Source: Bacillus ectoiniformans (lineage in GTDB: Bacteria; Bacillota; Bacilli; Bacillales; Domibacillaceae). From it: DNA of 64,000 nt. The notes under the pieces are model-generated. The model did not search any database. It worked only from the letters and a program-made list of their open reading frames with translations, and was not told the origin of the DNA. The translations under genes were made by a program, and so were the position numbers. Location: assembly GCF_016908875.1 (NCBI RefSeq), contig NZ_JAFBES010000003.1, forward strand, positions 186,001-250,000, in the 5' to 3' direction. Each line of letters opens with the position of its first letter. Positions within the stretch are counted from its first letter, which is position 1. Of the stretch, positions 47,385 through 57,161 are shown in pieces.

Positions 47385-47530
47385 GTGCATATTTTCTTGT
47401 AATAGAAAAGCACTATAAAAACAACTTTCGAAATATTAAAAGTACTTTCAATATAAAAGAGAGTCCTAAGCTTCATTTACATAGGACAAGTCCGTTCGTT
47501 AAAATTAATAAGAAAAAAGGGGAATTTGAG

Positions 47531-48178
47531 ATGAAAATTTTTATTGATACAGCCAACATGGAAGAAATTAAAGAAGCACATTCTTGGGGAATCCTGTCAG
47601 GTGTGACAACAAACCCGTCACTTGTAGCGAAAGAAACCGTTCCTTTCCACGATCGCCTTCGTGAAATTACGGATTTAGTGAGCGACTCTGTCAGTGCAGA
47701 GGTTATTGCTTTAGATGCAGAAGGAATGATTAAAGAAGGCCGTGAGTTAGCTAAGATCGCGCCTAATATTACGGTAAAAGTTCCAATGACGCCAGACGGC
47801 TTGAAAGCAGTAGCGACTTTGGCTAAAGACGGCATTAAAACAAACGTTACTTTAATCTTTAGTGCCAACCAAGCTTTATTAGCAGCAAGAGCCGGCGCTT
47901 CTTATGTATCACCATTTTTAGGCCGTTTAGATGACATTGGCCATGACGGAATGGATCTTATTGAAAACATTGCGGCAATCTTTGCGATTCATAATATTGA
48001 TTCTGAAATTATTGCGGCATCGATCCGTCACCCGCAGCATGTGACTGAAGCGGCACTTAGAGGCGCGCATATTTCTACGATTCCTTTCAAGGTTCTTCAG
48101 CAAATGTTTAAGCACCCTTTAACCGATAAAGGAATTGATGCGTTCTTAGCAGATTGGGAACAAAGAAAAGCGAAATAA
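47531..48178 (+). CDS. tal: Transaldolase, small TalC/Fsa-like family
   Basis: This 215-aa (beta/alpha)8 enzyme transfers dihydroxyacetone in the pentose phosphate pathway. The N-terminus [15 protein letters not shown], then [12 protein letters not shown] and the Schiff-base lysine in [10 protein letters not shown] near residue 83 are diagnostic. The family includes transaldolases and fructose-6-phosphate aldolases; B. subtilis YwjH in this position is a transaldolase. ATG 47531 follows AAAAGGGG. Confidence 0.95.
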   Translation: MKIFIDTANMEEIKEAHSWGILSGVTTNPSLVAKETVPFHDRLREITDLVSDSVSAEVIALDAEGMIKEGRELAKIAPNITVKVPMTPDGLKAVATLAKDGIKTNVTLIFSANQALLAARAGASYVSPFLGRLDDIGHDGMDLIENIAAIFAIHNIDSEIIAASIRHPQHVTEAALRGAHISTIPFKVLQQMFKHPLTDKGIDAFLADWEQRKAK

Positions 48179-48305
48179 TTCATCCAATTTTATACATGAT
48201 TTCCCTAATACGGGATAAACTAAAATTAATCAAATGACGGTACAAACACCTGGGGTAACATCCCTTTTGATATTCTGTGCTAGTGCTTAAAGAAGGGAGT
48301 CAAAT

Positions 48306-49589
48306 ATGGAAAAGCTGAAAATTGCAGGAGGACATCCGTTAAAAGGCACAATTAAAGTCGATGGAGCAAAAAACAGTGCTGTTGCTTTAGTTCCCGCCAC
48401 TATTTTAGCGGAGTCTCCAGTGACAATTGAAGGGCTGCCGGACATTTCTGATATTCATATGCTAAAAGGTTTGCTTGAAGAAATTGGAGGAGGCGTGACC
48501 TTTGAAGATGGGGAAATGAACGTGGACCCATCGAATATGATCGCCATGCCTCTGCCCAATGGCCGAGTAAAGAAACTGCGAGCCTCTTATTATTTAATGG
48601 GAGCCATGCTTGGGAAGTTTAAGAAAGCAGTCATTGGATTACCGGGGGGCTGTCACTTAGGACCGCGGCCGATCGATCAGCACATTAAAGGGTTTGAAGC
48701 CCTTGGAGCTGAAGTGACCAATGAGCAAGGAGCTATATATTTGCGTGCGAAAGAATTACGCGGGGCGAGAATATACCTCGATGTAGTCAGTGTCGGTGCA
48801 ACCATTAACATCATGCTCGCCGCGGTCAAAGCGAAAGGCCGGACGGTTATTGAAAATGCCGCAAAAGAACCGGAAATTATTGATGTTGCGACGCTATTGA
48901 ATAACATGGGCGCTAAGATTAAAGGAGCGGGCACGGATGTCATTCGAATAGAAGGTGTAGACAAGCTGAATGGCTGCCGTCACACCATTATTCCGGATCG
49001 GATTGAAGCCGGTACATTTATGATTCTGGCTGCAGCAGCAGGAGAAGGGGTCATTATTGATAATGTCATCCCGCTTCACGTAGAATCCTTGACTGCTAAG
49101 CTGCGTGAAATGAATGTTCCCATTGAAATTGGCGACGACAAAATATACGTTGGCAAAGCAGAAAAACTGCAAGCAGTAGATATTAAGACACTTGTTTATC
49201 CAGGGTTTCCGACAGACCTTCAGCAGCCTTTCACTTCTTTATTAACGAAAGCAGAAGGGTCAGCTATTGTAACGGATACGATCTATTCGGCACGATTCAA
49301 GCATGTAGATGAACTTCGGAGAATGAACGCACACATGAAAGTGGAAGGCAGATCGGCTATAGTGAATGGGCCTGTCCAATTGCACGGTGCGAAAGTAAAA
49401 GCCAGTGATCTTCGAGCGGGGGCTGCGTTGGTTATAGCCGGATTAATGGCCGAAGGAATCACGGAAGTCACTGGACTTGAACACATCGATCGCGGATATA
49501 GCCAGCTTGTAGAGAAATTAAGCAACATTGGCGCTGATATTTGGCGGGAAGAACTAAGTCAAGAAGAACTAAAGCAAATAAAAAGCTAA
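48306..49589 (+). CDS. murA: UDP-N-acetylglucosamine 1-carboxyvinyltransferase
   Basis: MurA adds enolpyruvate from PEP to UDP-GlcNAc, the first committed step of peptidoglycan synthesis and the fosfomycin target. It has 427 aa. The K-N pair is in [11 protein letters not shown] (22-23). The active-site loop [14 protein letters not shown] keeps the fosfomycin-sensitive Cys near residue 117. C-terminal [12 protein letters not shown] is also typical. By position it is the second Bacillus paralogue (MurAB/MurZ); another copy usually lies near the atp operon, outside this window. Confidence 0.96.
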   Translation: MEKLKIAGGHPLKGTIKVDGAKNSAVALVPATILAESPVTIEGLPDISDIHMLKGLLEEIGGGVTFEDGEMNVDPSNMIAMPLPNGRVKKLRASYYLMGAMLGKFKKAVIGLPGGCHLGPRPIDQHIKGFEALGAEVTNEQGAIYLRAKELRGARIYLDVVSVGATINIMLAAVKAKGRTVIENAAKEPEIIDVATLLNNMGAKIKGAGTDVIRIEGVDKLNGCRHTIIPDRIEAGTFMILAAAAGEGVIIDNVIPLHVESLTAKLREMNVPIEIGDDKIYVGKAEKLQAVDIKTLVYPGFPTDLQQPFTSLLTKAEGSAIVTDTIYSARFKHVDELRRMNAHMKVEGRSAIVNGPVQLHGAKVKASDLRAGAALVIAGLMAEGITEVTGLEHIDRGYSQLVEKLSNIGADIWREELSQEELKQIKS

Positions 49590-49616
49590 TAATTTCTTCC
49601 CCTCCCTGTCGTTTAA

Positions 49617-49645
49617 TTGTGTTACAATATATATGTTAATATGAT
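49617..49645 (+). promoter_or_regulatory. Promoter of glpX
   Basis: TTGTGT (49617-49622) and TATGAT (49640-49645) are 17 bp apart, 47 bp before the glpX start. Confidence 0.55.
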
Positions 49646-49691
49646 ATACGATTTAAAAAATATGCAGTTTGTAACACAGGAGGAAGACGAT

Positions 49692-50654
49692 ATGGAAAGA
49701 AGTTTATCTATGGAACTTGTACGTGTGACAGAAGCTGCAGCTTTAGCTTCCGCACGTTGGATGGGACGAGGAAAGAAAAACGAAGCGGACGACGCAGCGA
49801 CTTCAGCGATGCGTGACGTATTTGATACAATCCCAATGAAAGGCACAGTCGTCATTGGTGAAGGCGAAATGGATGAAGCACCTATGCTATACATTGGCGA
49901 GAAGCTTGGTACTGGCTATGGCCCGCGTGTAGACGTAGCTGTTGATCCTTTAGAAGGAACAAACATTGTAGCTTCTGGCGGCTGGAATGCCTTAGCGGTT
50001 TTAGCGGTAGCTGACCATGGAAACCTTTTGCATGCCCCTGATATGTATATGGACAAGATTGCGGTAGGTCCTGAAGCAGTTGGACAAATCGACATCAACG
50101 CTTCTGTATTAGACAACTTAAAAGCAGTAGCGAGAGCGAAAAACAAGAACATTGAAGACGTGGTAGCCACTGTATTAAACCGTCCTCGTCATGAAGAAAT
50201 TATTGCTCAGCTTCGTGAAGCAGGCGCGCGTATTAAGCTGATCAATGACGGAGATGTGGCAGGCGCGATCAACACAGCGTTTGATAAAACAGGTGTAGAT
50301 ATTTTGTTCGGTTCCGGCGGAGCGCCAGAAGGCGTTATTGCAGCAGTTGCTTTAAAATCTCTTGGAGGCGAGCTTCAAGGACGTCTGCTTCCTCAAGATG
50401 ATGCGGAACTTGAGCGTTGTAAAGGAATGGGACTTGATGTGAATAAAGTGCTTCGTATGGAAGACTTAGTTCGCGGAGATGATGCCATATTTGCAGCCAC
50501 AGGAGTAACAGATGGCGAGCTTTTGCGCGGCGTTCAATTTAAAGGAACATACGGCGAAACTCATTCCGTTGTTATGAGAGCGAAATCTGGTACAGTGCGG
50601 TTTGTTGACGGGCGTCACAGCTTAAGCAAAAAACCAAACCTTGTAATCAAATAA
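49692..50654 (+). CDS. glpX: Class II fructose-1,6-bisphosphatase
   Basis: GlpX dephosphorylates fructose-1,6-bisphosphate in gluconeogenesis. It has 320 aa. The metal-binding and phosphate-binding motifs are [37 protein letters not shown] and [12 protein letters not shown] 49692 follows AGGAGG at good distance, whereas the frame is open further upstream into the promoter. It is placed after murA and before rho as in B. subtilis. Confidence 0.95.
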   Translation: MERSLSMELVRVTEAAALASARWMGRGKKNEADDAATSAMRDVFDTIPMKGTVVIGEGEMDEAPMLYIGEKLGTGYGPRVDVAVDPLEGTNIVASGGWNALAVLAVADHGNLLHAPDMYMDKIAVGPEAVGQIDINASVLDNLKAVARAKNKNIEDVVATVLNRPRHEEIIAQLREAGARIKLINDGDVAGAINTAFDKTGVDILFGSGGAPEGVIAAVALKSLGGELQGRLLPQDDAELERCKGMGLDVNKVLRMEDLVRGDDAIFAATGVTDGELLRGVQFKGTYGETHSVVMRAKSGTVRFVDGRHSLSKKPNLVIK

Positions 50655-50672
50655 TCTTAATATCCATTGATG

Positions 50673-50724
50673 AAGCAGCGGCAGAGCAGGCGATCTAGAT
50701 CAGTCTGTGGCCGCTGTTTATTTC
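50673..50724 (+). terminator. Terminator of glpX
   Basis: GCAGCGGC (50675-50682) pairs with GCCGCTGT, followed by TTATTTC. The loop is about 27 nt. Confidence 0.6.
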
Positions 50725-50818
50725 ATCACATTTCATAGTAAAGTATCGCGTTGCTTCTTCTAGTGACTATTGTGCAGTGACTGATTGTACAAAAATATCC
50801 TCTCATACAATCCAATTG

Positions 50819-50847
50819 TTGATACATTCAATCCCAACGGTTAAAAT
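50819..50847 (+). promoter_or_regulatory. Promoter of rho
   Basis: TTGATA (50819-50824) and TAAAAT (50842-50847) have 17-bp spacing. The 5' leader to the rho start is about 105 nt. The rest of the 305-bp glpX-rho gap shows only the glpX terminator. Confidence 0.65.
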
Positions 50848-50959
50848 AGATATGGTTTTTGAACCCTCTATATCATTATTATTTTTAACACACTACTCCC
50901 CTTATCATTTTAATTTAAAAATTATATAGGAGAGAACTAAATTAAAGCGTGGTGCCAAA

Positions 50960-52243
50960 ATGGAAGAATTAACAATATCGTATTTAGAAAATTTAAAGTT
51001 AAAAGAGCTTTATGAATTAGCGCGGACATACAAGATTTCCTATTACAGCAAGCTGACTAAAAAAGAATTAATATTTGCTATATTAAAAGCCCGGGCAGAG
51101 GAGCAAGGATTTTTCTTTATGGAAGGCGTTCTCGAAATCATTCAATCAGAAGGTTTCGGCTTCTTGCGTCCGATCAACTATTCGGCAAGCTCAGAGGATA
51201 TTTACATTTCCGCCTCACAAATTCGCCGTTTCGACTTAAGAAATGGAGATAAAGTATCCGGTAAAGTACGTCCTCCAAAAGAAAATGAGCGTTACTACGG
51301 ATTGCTTCACGTAGAAGCTGTCAATGGGGATGATCCCGAATCTGCCAAGGAACGTGTGCATTTCCCTGCTTTAACGCCATTGTACCCGGATAGACAAGTT
51401 AAATTAGAAACAAGCCCAAGAAACCTTTCCACTCGAATTATGGATTTAATTGCTCCAGTAGGTTTCGGGCAGCGCGGTCTGATTGTTGCTCCTCCAAAGG
51501 CCGGAAAAACGATGCTTCTCAAAGAAATTGCCAATTCCATTACAACAAATAATCCGGAAGCCGAGCTTATTGTCCTATTGATTGATGAGCGCCCGGAAGA
51601 AGTAACAGATATCGAACGTTCGGTTCAAGCTGAAGTCGTCAGTTCGACATTTGACGAAGTGCCGGAAAACCATATTAAAGTGTCTGAATTAGTGCTAGAG
51701 CGTGCGATGCGCCTAGTTGAACATAAGCGTGATGTCATTATACTTATGGATAGTATTACTCGTTTAGCACGTGCGTATAACCTTGTTATTCCTCCAAGTG
51801 GACGAACACTTTCAGGAGGAATTGACCCAGCCGCATTCCACCGTCCAAAACGTTTCTTCGGGGCTGCCCGAAATATTGAAGAAGGCGGCAGTTTAACGAT
51901 TTTGGCTACGGCTTTAGTCGACACAGGTTCACGTATGGACGATGTCATTTATGAAGAGTTCAAAGGAACAGGGAATATGGAGCTTCATCTTGACCGTTCA
52001 CTTGCTGAGCGCAGAATTTTCCCAGCGATTGATATTAAACGTTCTGGTACGCGTAAGGAAGAACTGCTTATTGATAAAGGCCAGCTGGATATGATCTGGT
52101 CCATTCGCAAAACGATGTCTGACTCTCCAGACCTTGCAGAGAAATTCTTGCGCAAGCTGAGACAGACGAAGTCCAATGCCGATTTTATTGAGCAGCTGAC
52201 AAGCGAAATCAAAACAAATGGCGCGTCAAAACGGATGTTATAA
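50960..52243 (+). CDS. rho: Transcription termination factor Rho
   Basis: Rho is a hexameric RNA-dependent ATPase/helicase. It has 427 aa. The N-terminal helical domain (1-50) is followed by a CSD primary RNA-binding domain with GFGFLRP near residue 66. The Walker A is [11 protein letters not shown] near residue 180, the Walker B is [14 protein letters not shown] near residue 265 and the Q/R loops are [11 protein letters not shown]. The start has only a weak site (GGTG); an AGGAG lies 27 bases upstream, too far for direct use. Confidence 0.97.
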   Translation: MEELTISYLENLKLKELYELARTYKISYYSKLTKKELIFAILKARAEEQGFFFMEGVLEIIQSEGFGFLRPINYSASSEDIYISASQIRRFDLRNGDKVSGKVRPPKENERYYGLLHVEAVNGDDPESAKERVHFPALTPLYPDRQVKLETSPRNLSTRIMDLIAPVGFGQRGLIVAPPKAGKTMLLKEIANSITTNNPEAELIVLLIDERPEEVTDIERSVQAEVVSSTFDEVPENHIKVSELVLERAMRLVEHKRDVIILMDSITRLARAYNLVIPPSGRTLSGGIDPAAFHRPKRFFGAARNIEEGGSLTILATALVDTGSRMDDVIYEEFKGTGNMELHLDRSLAERRIFPAIDIKRSGTRKEELLIDKGQLDMIWSIRKTMSDSPDLAEKFLRKLRQTKSNADFIEQLTSEIKTNGASKRML

Positions 52244-52336
52244 AAAAGCGGCTTCGCGGCTGAGAAGGTAAATTTAGAGGTCCCGTATTTATTTTTTAGC
52301 GGGGTGCAGGATAGAAAATGTATACTATTTTTTAGT

Positions 52337-52365
52337 TTGCAATTTTTGTCTGGCCTTGTTATAAT
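52337..52365 (+). promoter_or_regulatory. Promoter of rpmE
   Basis: TTGCAA (52337-52342) and TATAAT (52360-52365) are 17 bp apart. The roughly 95-nt leader has two short hairpins (AAGTGCGG/CCGTGCTT; CTCTG/CAGGG). L31-type autoregulatory leaders are known in Firmicutes, but I cannot confirm one here. Confidence 0.7.
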
Positions 52366-52464
52366 AATGTCAGTGTGTTTAACAAATAAGTGCGGAGCTT
52401 TCCAACCGTGCTTTTTATACAAAACTCTGTTTCGAATGACTCAGGGCGGAAGGAGATGACAAAG

Positions 52465-52671
52465 ATGAAAGCAGGAATTCATCCAAATTACAAAAAAGCT
52501 TCAGTGAAATGCGCATGCGGTAACGAGTTTGAAACTGGTTCTGTAAACGGCGACATTCGCGTGGAGGTTTGCTCAGAATGCCACCCATTCTACACTGGAC
52601 GTCAAAAATTCGCTGATGCTGGCGGACGTGTTGATCGTTTCAATAAGAAATACGGCATGAAGAACAACTAA
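52465..52671 (+). CDS. rpmE: Ribosomal protein bL31, zinc-binding form
   Basis: This large-subunit protein has 68 aa. [22 protein letters not shown] carries the first Cys pair and [15 protein letters not shown] the second, so this is the C+ zinc form (the zinc-free paralogue is absent here). ATG 52465 is nine bases after AGGAG; an ATG at 52456 would add three residues and lies on the ribosome site. Confidence 0.97.
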   Translation: MKAGIHPNYKKASVKCACGNEFETGSVNGDIRVEVCSECHPFYTGRQKFADAGGRVDRFNKKYGMKNN

Positions 52672-52806
52672 TTTTAAACATAAGAAAACAGGTAAGGAGT
52701 TCATCTGCTTGCCTGTTTTTTATATTTTTACTGATAAAATAGGTGGAAATCAGGTATTTTTAAATAAGAACGTTCTGATTTCAAGTGCTCTTATTTAAAA
52801 ATATCT

Positions 52807-52845
52807 GAAAAAAGCGGAAGACGCTTGATCAGGGGCAGCTAGACA
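52807..52845 (+). repeat. Degenerate, internally deleted copy of the stem-loop repeat
   Basis: This opens with GAAAAAAGC, continues GGAAG-ACGCTTGATCAGG and closes with GCTAGACA, the same ends as the units at 47067 and 22108. The central hairpin is missing. Similarity is short, so this call is tentative. Confidence 0.45.
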
Positions 52846-52881
52846 CATTTGTGGAATGAGTAGTGAAAGCGAGGACTTTTC

Positions 52882-53499
52882 ATGTATGTAATGAAACAAA
52901 CCGGATGGATCGAAGTTATTTGCGGAAGCATGTTTTCAGGTAAATCAGAAGAACTGATTCGTCGGGTGAGACGGGGACAGTTTGCTAAACAAAATATTAT
53001 GGTATTTAAACCGGAAATCGATAATCGTTACAGTGAAAAGTCAGTGGTTTCCCATAATGGTTCTTCTTTTATCGCTAAACCTGTAGAAAGTTCTGCGGTC
53101 ATCTTAGAAGAAGTGACTTCTGAGGTGGATCTTGTCGCTGTGGATGAAGTGCAATTTTTTGATGAAGGAATTGTACAAGTCGTTCAAACGCTGGCAGACC
53201 GTGGGCATCGGGTGGTGTTAGCAGGACTGGATCAGGATTTTCGAGGCGTGCCGTTTGGATCTATGCCCCAGCTGATTGCTGTCGCTGAGCTCGTCACGAA
53301 GCTTCAGGCTGTATGTGCTGTATGCGGATCTCCCGCAAGCCGGACACAGCGTCTGATTAATGGCGAGCCAGCAGGATATAATGATCCGGTTATTTTGGTC
53401 GGCGCAGCAGAAAGCTACGAACCGCGATGCCGTCATCATCACGAAGTACCTAAAACGGCAGCTTTTGCCCGAATGGAAACGCTCGAAAAAGAAAGCTGA
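52882..53499 (+). CDS. tdk: Thymidine kinase
   Basis: Tdk phosphorylates thymidine to dTMP in nucleoside salvage. It is a type II enzyme, 205 aa. The P-loop is [14 protein letters not shown], the catalytic Glu lies in VDEVQFF near residue 90, and the zinc-binding lasso has C-x2-C in [13 protein letters not shown] and a later Cys in CRHHHEVP. It is placed between rpmE and prfA as in B. subtilis. The start is ATG 52882; the upstream GCGAGGA is a moderate ribosome site. Confidence 0.96.
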   Translation: MYVMKQTGWIEVICGSMFSGKSEELIRRVRRGQFAKQNIMVFKPEIDNRYSEKSVVSHNGSSFIAKPVESSAVILEEVTSEVDLVAVDEVQFFDEGIVQVVQTLADRGHRVVLAGLDQDFRGVPFGSMPQLIAVAELVTKLQAVCAVCGSPASRTQRLINGEPAGYNDPVILVGAAESYEPRCRHHHEVPKTAAFARMETLEKES

Positions 53500-53510
53500 G
53501 AATATCGGAT

Positions 53511-53555
53511 AAACCTCCTTCAAACGGGTCAACCTAACGTGAAGGAGGTTTTTTT
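53511..53555 (+). terminator. tdk terminator that contains the next gene's Shine-Dalgarno
   Basis: An 11-bp perfect stem (53511-53521 with 53541-53551) is followed by T residues to 53555. The 3' arm contains AAGGAGG (53542-53548), seven bases before the ATG at 53556. Confidence 0.85.
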
Positions 53556-53975
53556 ATGCGTCTATTTATGCTTGCTTGTTTATTCGTATTGACGCTTTCT
53601 GCTTGCGGAAAAGAAGAAAATTCTCTTTTTCACCAGCAAGAGGATCAAGCGGGAACAAATATGATCAATAATCAAGCGTCACAAGCAGAGAAGAAGGAAT
53701 TAAATGACCGAGTGGATTTGTATCAAAACCCGAACTTCTTAGATTTATCTTCAGATACGTCAAAAGTGGGAACGGATGTGGATAAAGCAAGAGAAGTCAT
53801 CAAGATCTATACGGATTATCGCCCGGGAAATGTCTGGGTCAATGGCAACCGTATGCAGGTTACTGTGTATGCTGAAAATCCAAGAGAAGTGAATCAAGCC
53901 GCTGTTCGCAAAAAATTAGTGAAAGCTTTGCCGAGATACGATATAGATGTTGAGGTAAAGGCAGAGAATCGATAA
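53556..53975 (+). CDS. Small lipoprotein of unknown function
   Basis: The product has 139 aa. A short signal sequence ends in the lipobox LSAC with Cys17 as lipidation site, so it is probably exported and anchored to the outer face of the membrane. The mature part is hydrophilic. A C-terminal YTDYRPGNVWVNGNRMQVTV segment suggests a small beta-alpha domain somewhat like YhcN/YlaJ spore lipoproteins, but I cannot assign the family. Its ribosome site lies inside the hairpin of the preceding terminator. Confidence 0.85.
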   Translation: MRLFMLACLFVLTLSACGKEENSLFHQQEDQAGTNMINNQASQAEKKELNDRVDLYQNPNFLDLSSDTSKVGTDVDKAREVIKIYTDYRPGNVWVNGNRMQVTVYAENPREVNQAAVRKKLVKALPRYDIDVEVKAENR

Positions 53976-53983
53976 GACAAAGA

Positions 53984-54016
53984 GACGCACGAGACGTATT
54001 TTTTCGTGCGTCTTAT
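53984..54016 (+). terminator. Terminator of the lipoprotein gene
   Basis: GACGCACGA (53984-53992) pairs with TCGTGCGTC (54004-54012), followed by TTATTT. Confidence 0.8.
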
Positions 54017-54235
54017 TTGCTTAATACATAAATGATGTACAGTGAAATGTTAATAGGGGAATATAGGAACCAGTTTTGCAAACAGAATAAAAAAAGCGGC
54101 TGAGTAATTCCAAAATATCTGCAGCCATAAATGAACGAATAATTCCAACAGACGGCCGTGCTTTTATATGATTGTCTTGCCTTTTCCTATATAATATAAT
54201 AAGAACATTATGGACGAAAAATTGAGGTGGATTTT

Positions 54236-55306
54236 ATGTTCGATCGATTACAGTCAGTGGAAGATCGCTATGACAGATTAAATGAGCTTTTAAGTGATCC
54301 GGAGATTGTCAATGATCCGAAGAAGTTACGAGACTATTCAAAAGAGCAGTCGGATATTCAAGACACGGTTGAGACGTATAGAGAGTATAAAGAGGCGAAG
54401 CAGCAATATCAAGAAGCGAAGGCCATGCTTGATGATAAGCTGGATGCGGATATGCGTGAGATGGTGAAAGAAGAAATGAATGAGCTTTCCGAACAGCTGG
54501 AAAGCTTGGAAGAACGATTAAGAATTCTGTTGATTCCGAAAGACCCGAATGATGATAAGAACGTGATTATGGAGGTCCGCGGAGCTGCCGGAGGCGATGA
54601 AGCGGCATTATTTGCAGGCAGCTTGTACCGAATGTATAGCCGTTATGCCGAAACTCAAGGCTGGAAAATTGAAGTCATTGAAGCGAATGCGACGGGACTT
54701 GGCGGCTATAAGGAAATCATTTTTATGATTAACGGAAAAGGCGCTTATTCTAAAATGAAATATGAGAATGGAGCGCACCGTGTACAGCGCGTGCCGGAAA
54801 CAGAATCAGGCGGCCGTATTCATACATCTACTGCAACGGTTGCTTGTCTTCCTGAGACGGAAGAAGTAGAAGTAGATATTCATGAGAAAGATATTCGTGT
54901 GGATACTTTTGCTTCGAGCGGACCAGGCGGCCAAAGTGTTAATACAACGATGTCAGCTGTTCGGCTTACCCATCTTCCTACAGGGGTAGTTGTATCTTGT
55001 CAGGACGAGAAATCGCAGATCAAAAATAAAGAAAAAGCGATGAAGGTTCTTCGTGCCCGCGTGTATGATAAATTCCAGCGCGAAGCTCAAGCGGAATATG
55101 ATGCACAGCGAAAATCAGCGGTTGGATCAGGTGATCGCTCCGAGCGAATCCGGACGTATAACTTTCCGCAAAATCGTGTAACGGATCACCGAATTGGATT
55201 AACGATTCAGAAGCTTGATCAAATTTTAGAAGGCAAGCTGGATGAGGTGCTAGAAGCGCTTATTTTAGAAGAACAGTCCAGCAAGCTGGAAAGTCTGCAG
55301 GAGTAG
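54236..55306 (+). CDS. prfA: Peptide chain release factor 1
   Basis: RF1 reads UAA and UAG stop codons and triggers peptide release. It has 356 aa. The catalytic GGQ is in [12 protein letters not shown] near residue 230. The stop-codon recognition loop region [18 protein letters not shown] is close to residue 185. ATG 54236 follows GAGGTGG and gives the family N-terminus [15 protein letters not shown] 54227 lies on the ribosome site. It forms a two-gene unit with prmC, which methylates its GGQ glutamine. Confidence 0.97.
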   Translation: MFDRLQSVEDRYDRLNELLSDPEIVNDPKKLRDYSKEQSDIQDTVETYREYKEAKQQYQEAKAMLDDKLDADMREMVKEEMNELSEQLESLEERLRILLIPKDPNDDKNVIMEVRGAAGGDEAALFAGSLYRMYSRYAETQGWKIEVIEANATGLGGYKEIIFMINGKGAYSKMKYENGAHRVQRVPETESGGRIHTSTATVACLPETEEVEVDIHEKDIRVDTFASSGPGGQSVNTTMSAVRLTHLPTGVVVSCQDEKSQIKNKEKAMKVLRARVYDKFQREAQAEYDAQRKSAVGSGDRSERIRTYNFPQNRVTDHRIGLTIQKLDQILEGKLDEVLEALILEEQSSKLESLQE

Positions 55307-55308
55307 CT

Positions 55309-56166
55309 ATGACACAAAAAATATACGAAGCCCTCAATTGGGCTTCTTCTTTTTTAATAGAGCATGGACGAGATGCGAATGCTGGAGAATTGCTGATGCA
55401 ATTTATTGTGAATAAGCAGCGCTCGGATCTTTTAGCTAGTCTGCACACAGAACTTTCTGATGAACAAAAGAGAACGTTTCATCAAGCGGTTCAGCGGCAT
55501 GTGGATGGAGTGCCGGTTCAGCATATAATAGGATATGAGGAATTTTACGGCCGGCGCTTTCAAGTGAATAGTGATGTGCTGATTCCGCGGCCAGAAACAG
55601 AAGAGCTAATCTATCATTCTCTGAATATGATAAAAGAACATTTTCCAGCGAAAGAATTAACCATGGCTGATATCGGAACAGGCAGCGGAGCTATTGCGAT
55701 CACGATGAAGCTTGAGATGCCTGAAATGAACGTGTATGCGGTAGACTTATCGGAAAAAGCCCTGCAAACGGCTCAAACGAATGGTCAAGGCCTTCAAGCG
55801 GATATTCATTGGCTGCAAGGAGATTTGCTCGCACCCTTTATAGAAAAAGGGATTCAATTGGATGTGATTCTGTCAAACCCTCCTTATATCCCTCTTTCGG
55901 ACCGGGTAAGTTTATCAGAAGTGGTCATTGATCATGAACCAGAGCTAGCCTTGTTCGGCGGAACGGACGGACTAGACTTATACAGACGTTTTTGCTTGGA
56001 GCTTCCTAAAGTATTAAAATCAAGATCACTAGCCGGCTTTGAAGTGGGAGCAGGACAAGGAGTCTTAGTCGCAGACTTGCTTCAGAATGCTTTTCCAAAA
56101 GCGAGTGTAGAAGTAAAGTATGATATTAACGGCAAAGATCGAATGGTCTTTTTGAGGCTTTCGTAA
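55309..56166 (+). CDS. prmC: Release factor glutamine methyltransferase PrmC
   Basis: This SAM-dependent enzyme methylates the Gln of the GGQ motif of RF1 and RF2. It has 285 aa. The helical N-terminal domain (1-85) is followed by a Rossmann domain with ADIGTGSGAIAI near residue 118. The substrate Gln-binding motif NPPYIP lies near residue 187. It starts two bases after the prfA stop with AGGAGTAG overlapping the prfA end, so translation is coupled. Confidence 0.96.
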   Translation: MTQKIYEALNWASSFLIEHGRDANAGELLMQFIVNKQRSDLLASLHTELSDEQKRTFHQAVQRHVDGVPVQHIIGYEEFYGRRFQVNSDVLIPRPETEELIYHSLNMIKEHFPAKELTMADIGTGSGAIAITMKLEMPEMNVYAVDLSEKALQTAQTNGQGLQADIHWLQGDLLAPFIEKGIQLDVILSNPPYIPLSDRVSLSEVVIDHEPELALFGGTDGLDLYRRFCLELPKVLKSRSLAGFEVGAGQGVLVADLLQNAFPKASVEVKYDINGKDRMVFLRLS

Positions 56167-56255
56167 TTAATAGATTCTAAGAATGAAAAAAATATGAGAT
56201 TGCGTGTTTAGGATATCCCTTTTCTGGCGAGACTGTTTGCCAGGAGGGGATAACA

Positions 56256-56885
56256 ATGAACAAGTTCACAGCGGTACTTTACTTATTACTATTATCTATT
56301 GGAACGATCGTTAGTTTATATATACCAGACCAAGCAGCGGAAGCTGAAGAGACGATTGTCATTCCAAAAGAGGCGATCCGCCTACGGATTTTGGCTAATA
56401 GTGACAATGCTTCAGACCAAGATCTTAAACGAAAAATTAGAGATGCAGTAAATGCAGAAATTACGAAGTGGGTAGCTGACATTGAATCGCTGCCGAAAGC
56501 ACGCGCTTTATTAAAAGAAAAGCTGCCTGAGATCCAAGCAATTGCGATGAAAACAGCGGAGGAAGAAGGGTCTTCTCAATCGGTTAAAGCGGAGTTTGGG
56601 AAAGTGAAGTTTCCAACCAAATTATATGGCCAATTTTTATATCCTGCTGGAGAATATGAAGCCATTTTAATTACAATTGGCGAAGGAGAAGGAGCGAATT
56701 GGTGGTGTGTTCTATATCCGCCGCTATGCTTTTTAGACTTCTCTAACGGAGCAGCTGTTGGTCCTGGCATTGAAGAAAATTCGGCTGAAGATCAAGAGAA
56801 AGAACCAGTGTATGCAGAAGGTGAAGTTCAAGTGCCAGAAGTGAAATTAGCGATTGTGGAAATCTTTAAAAGAAATAAGCAATAA
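56256..56885 (+). CDS. spoIIR: Stage II sporulation protein R (SpoIIR)
   Basis: SpoIIR is made in the forespore under sigma-F, is secreted across the septum, and signals SpoIIGA to process pro-sigma-E in the mother cell. The product has 209 aa with an N-terminal membrane/signal helix (residues 5-22). Conserved blocks include IRLRILANSDNASDQDLKR and NWWCVLYPPLCFLDF. AGGAGGGG lies before ATG 56256. It follows prmC and precedes tsaC as in B. subtilis. Confidence 0.95.
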   Translation: MNKFTAVLYLLLLSIGTIVSLYIPDQAAEAEETIVIPKEAIRLRILANSDNASDQDLKRKIRDAVNAEITKWVADIESLPKARALLKEKLPEIQAIAMKTAEEEGSSQSVKAEFGKVKFPTKLYGQFLYPAGEYEAILITIGEGEGANWWCVLYPPLCFLDFSNGAAVGPGIEENSAEDQEKEPVYAEGEVQVPEVKLAIVEIFKRNKQ

Positions 56886-56975
56886 TAGACAAGTTTCGCT
56901 ATTTTTCGAGAAAAGTTATAAACAGTTTATACTGAAACTGTGGAAGAAACCATTATTTATCTATTTTTCAGAAAT

Positions 56976-57060
56976 TTATCCACATTCATCCACAGGGTTA
57001 TCCACCGTATGTAAAGTTTTACACACAGATTGTGGATAAAAAGGTCAAGTTTGTGAATAA
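56976..57060. other. DnaA-box cluster upstream of tsaC
   Basis: Five 9-mers are within 85 bp. They are TTATCCACA (56976-56984, exact), TCATCCACA (56986-56994), TTATCCACC (56998-57006), TGTGGATAA (57031-57039, exact on the minus strand) and TGTGAATAA (57052-57060). The first two are spaced one helical turn apart. The B. subtilis ywlC (tsaC) upstream region is one of the known DnaA-box clusters outside oriC, so this seems conserved. Confidence 0.88.
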
Positions 57061-57161
57061 ATGATGCGCATATTTTGTCTGGCATTGAGAAATATGTTGA
57101 AAACACTGGTTTATTGAGAGAATAAATGATTTTTAATATGTGAAAAATAAAGGTGAGAGCG

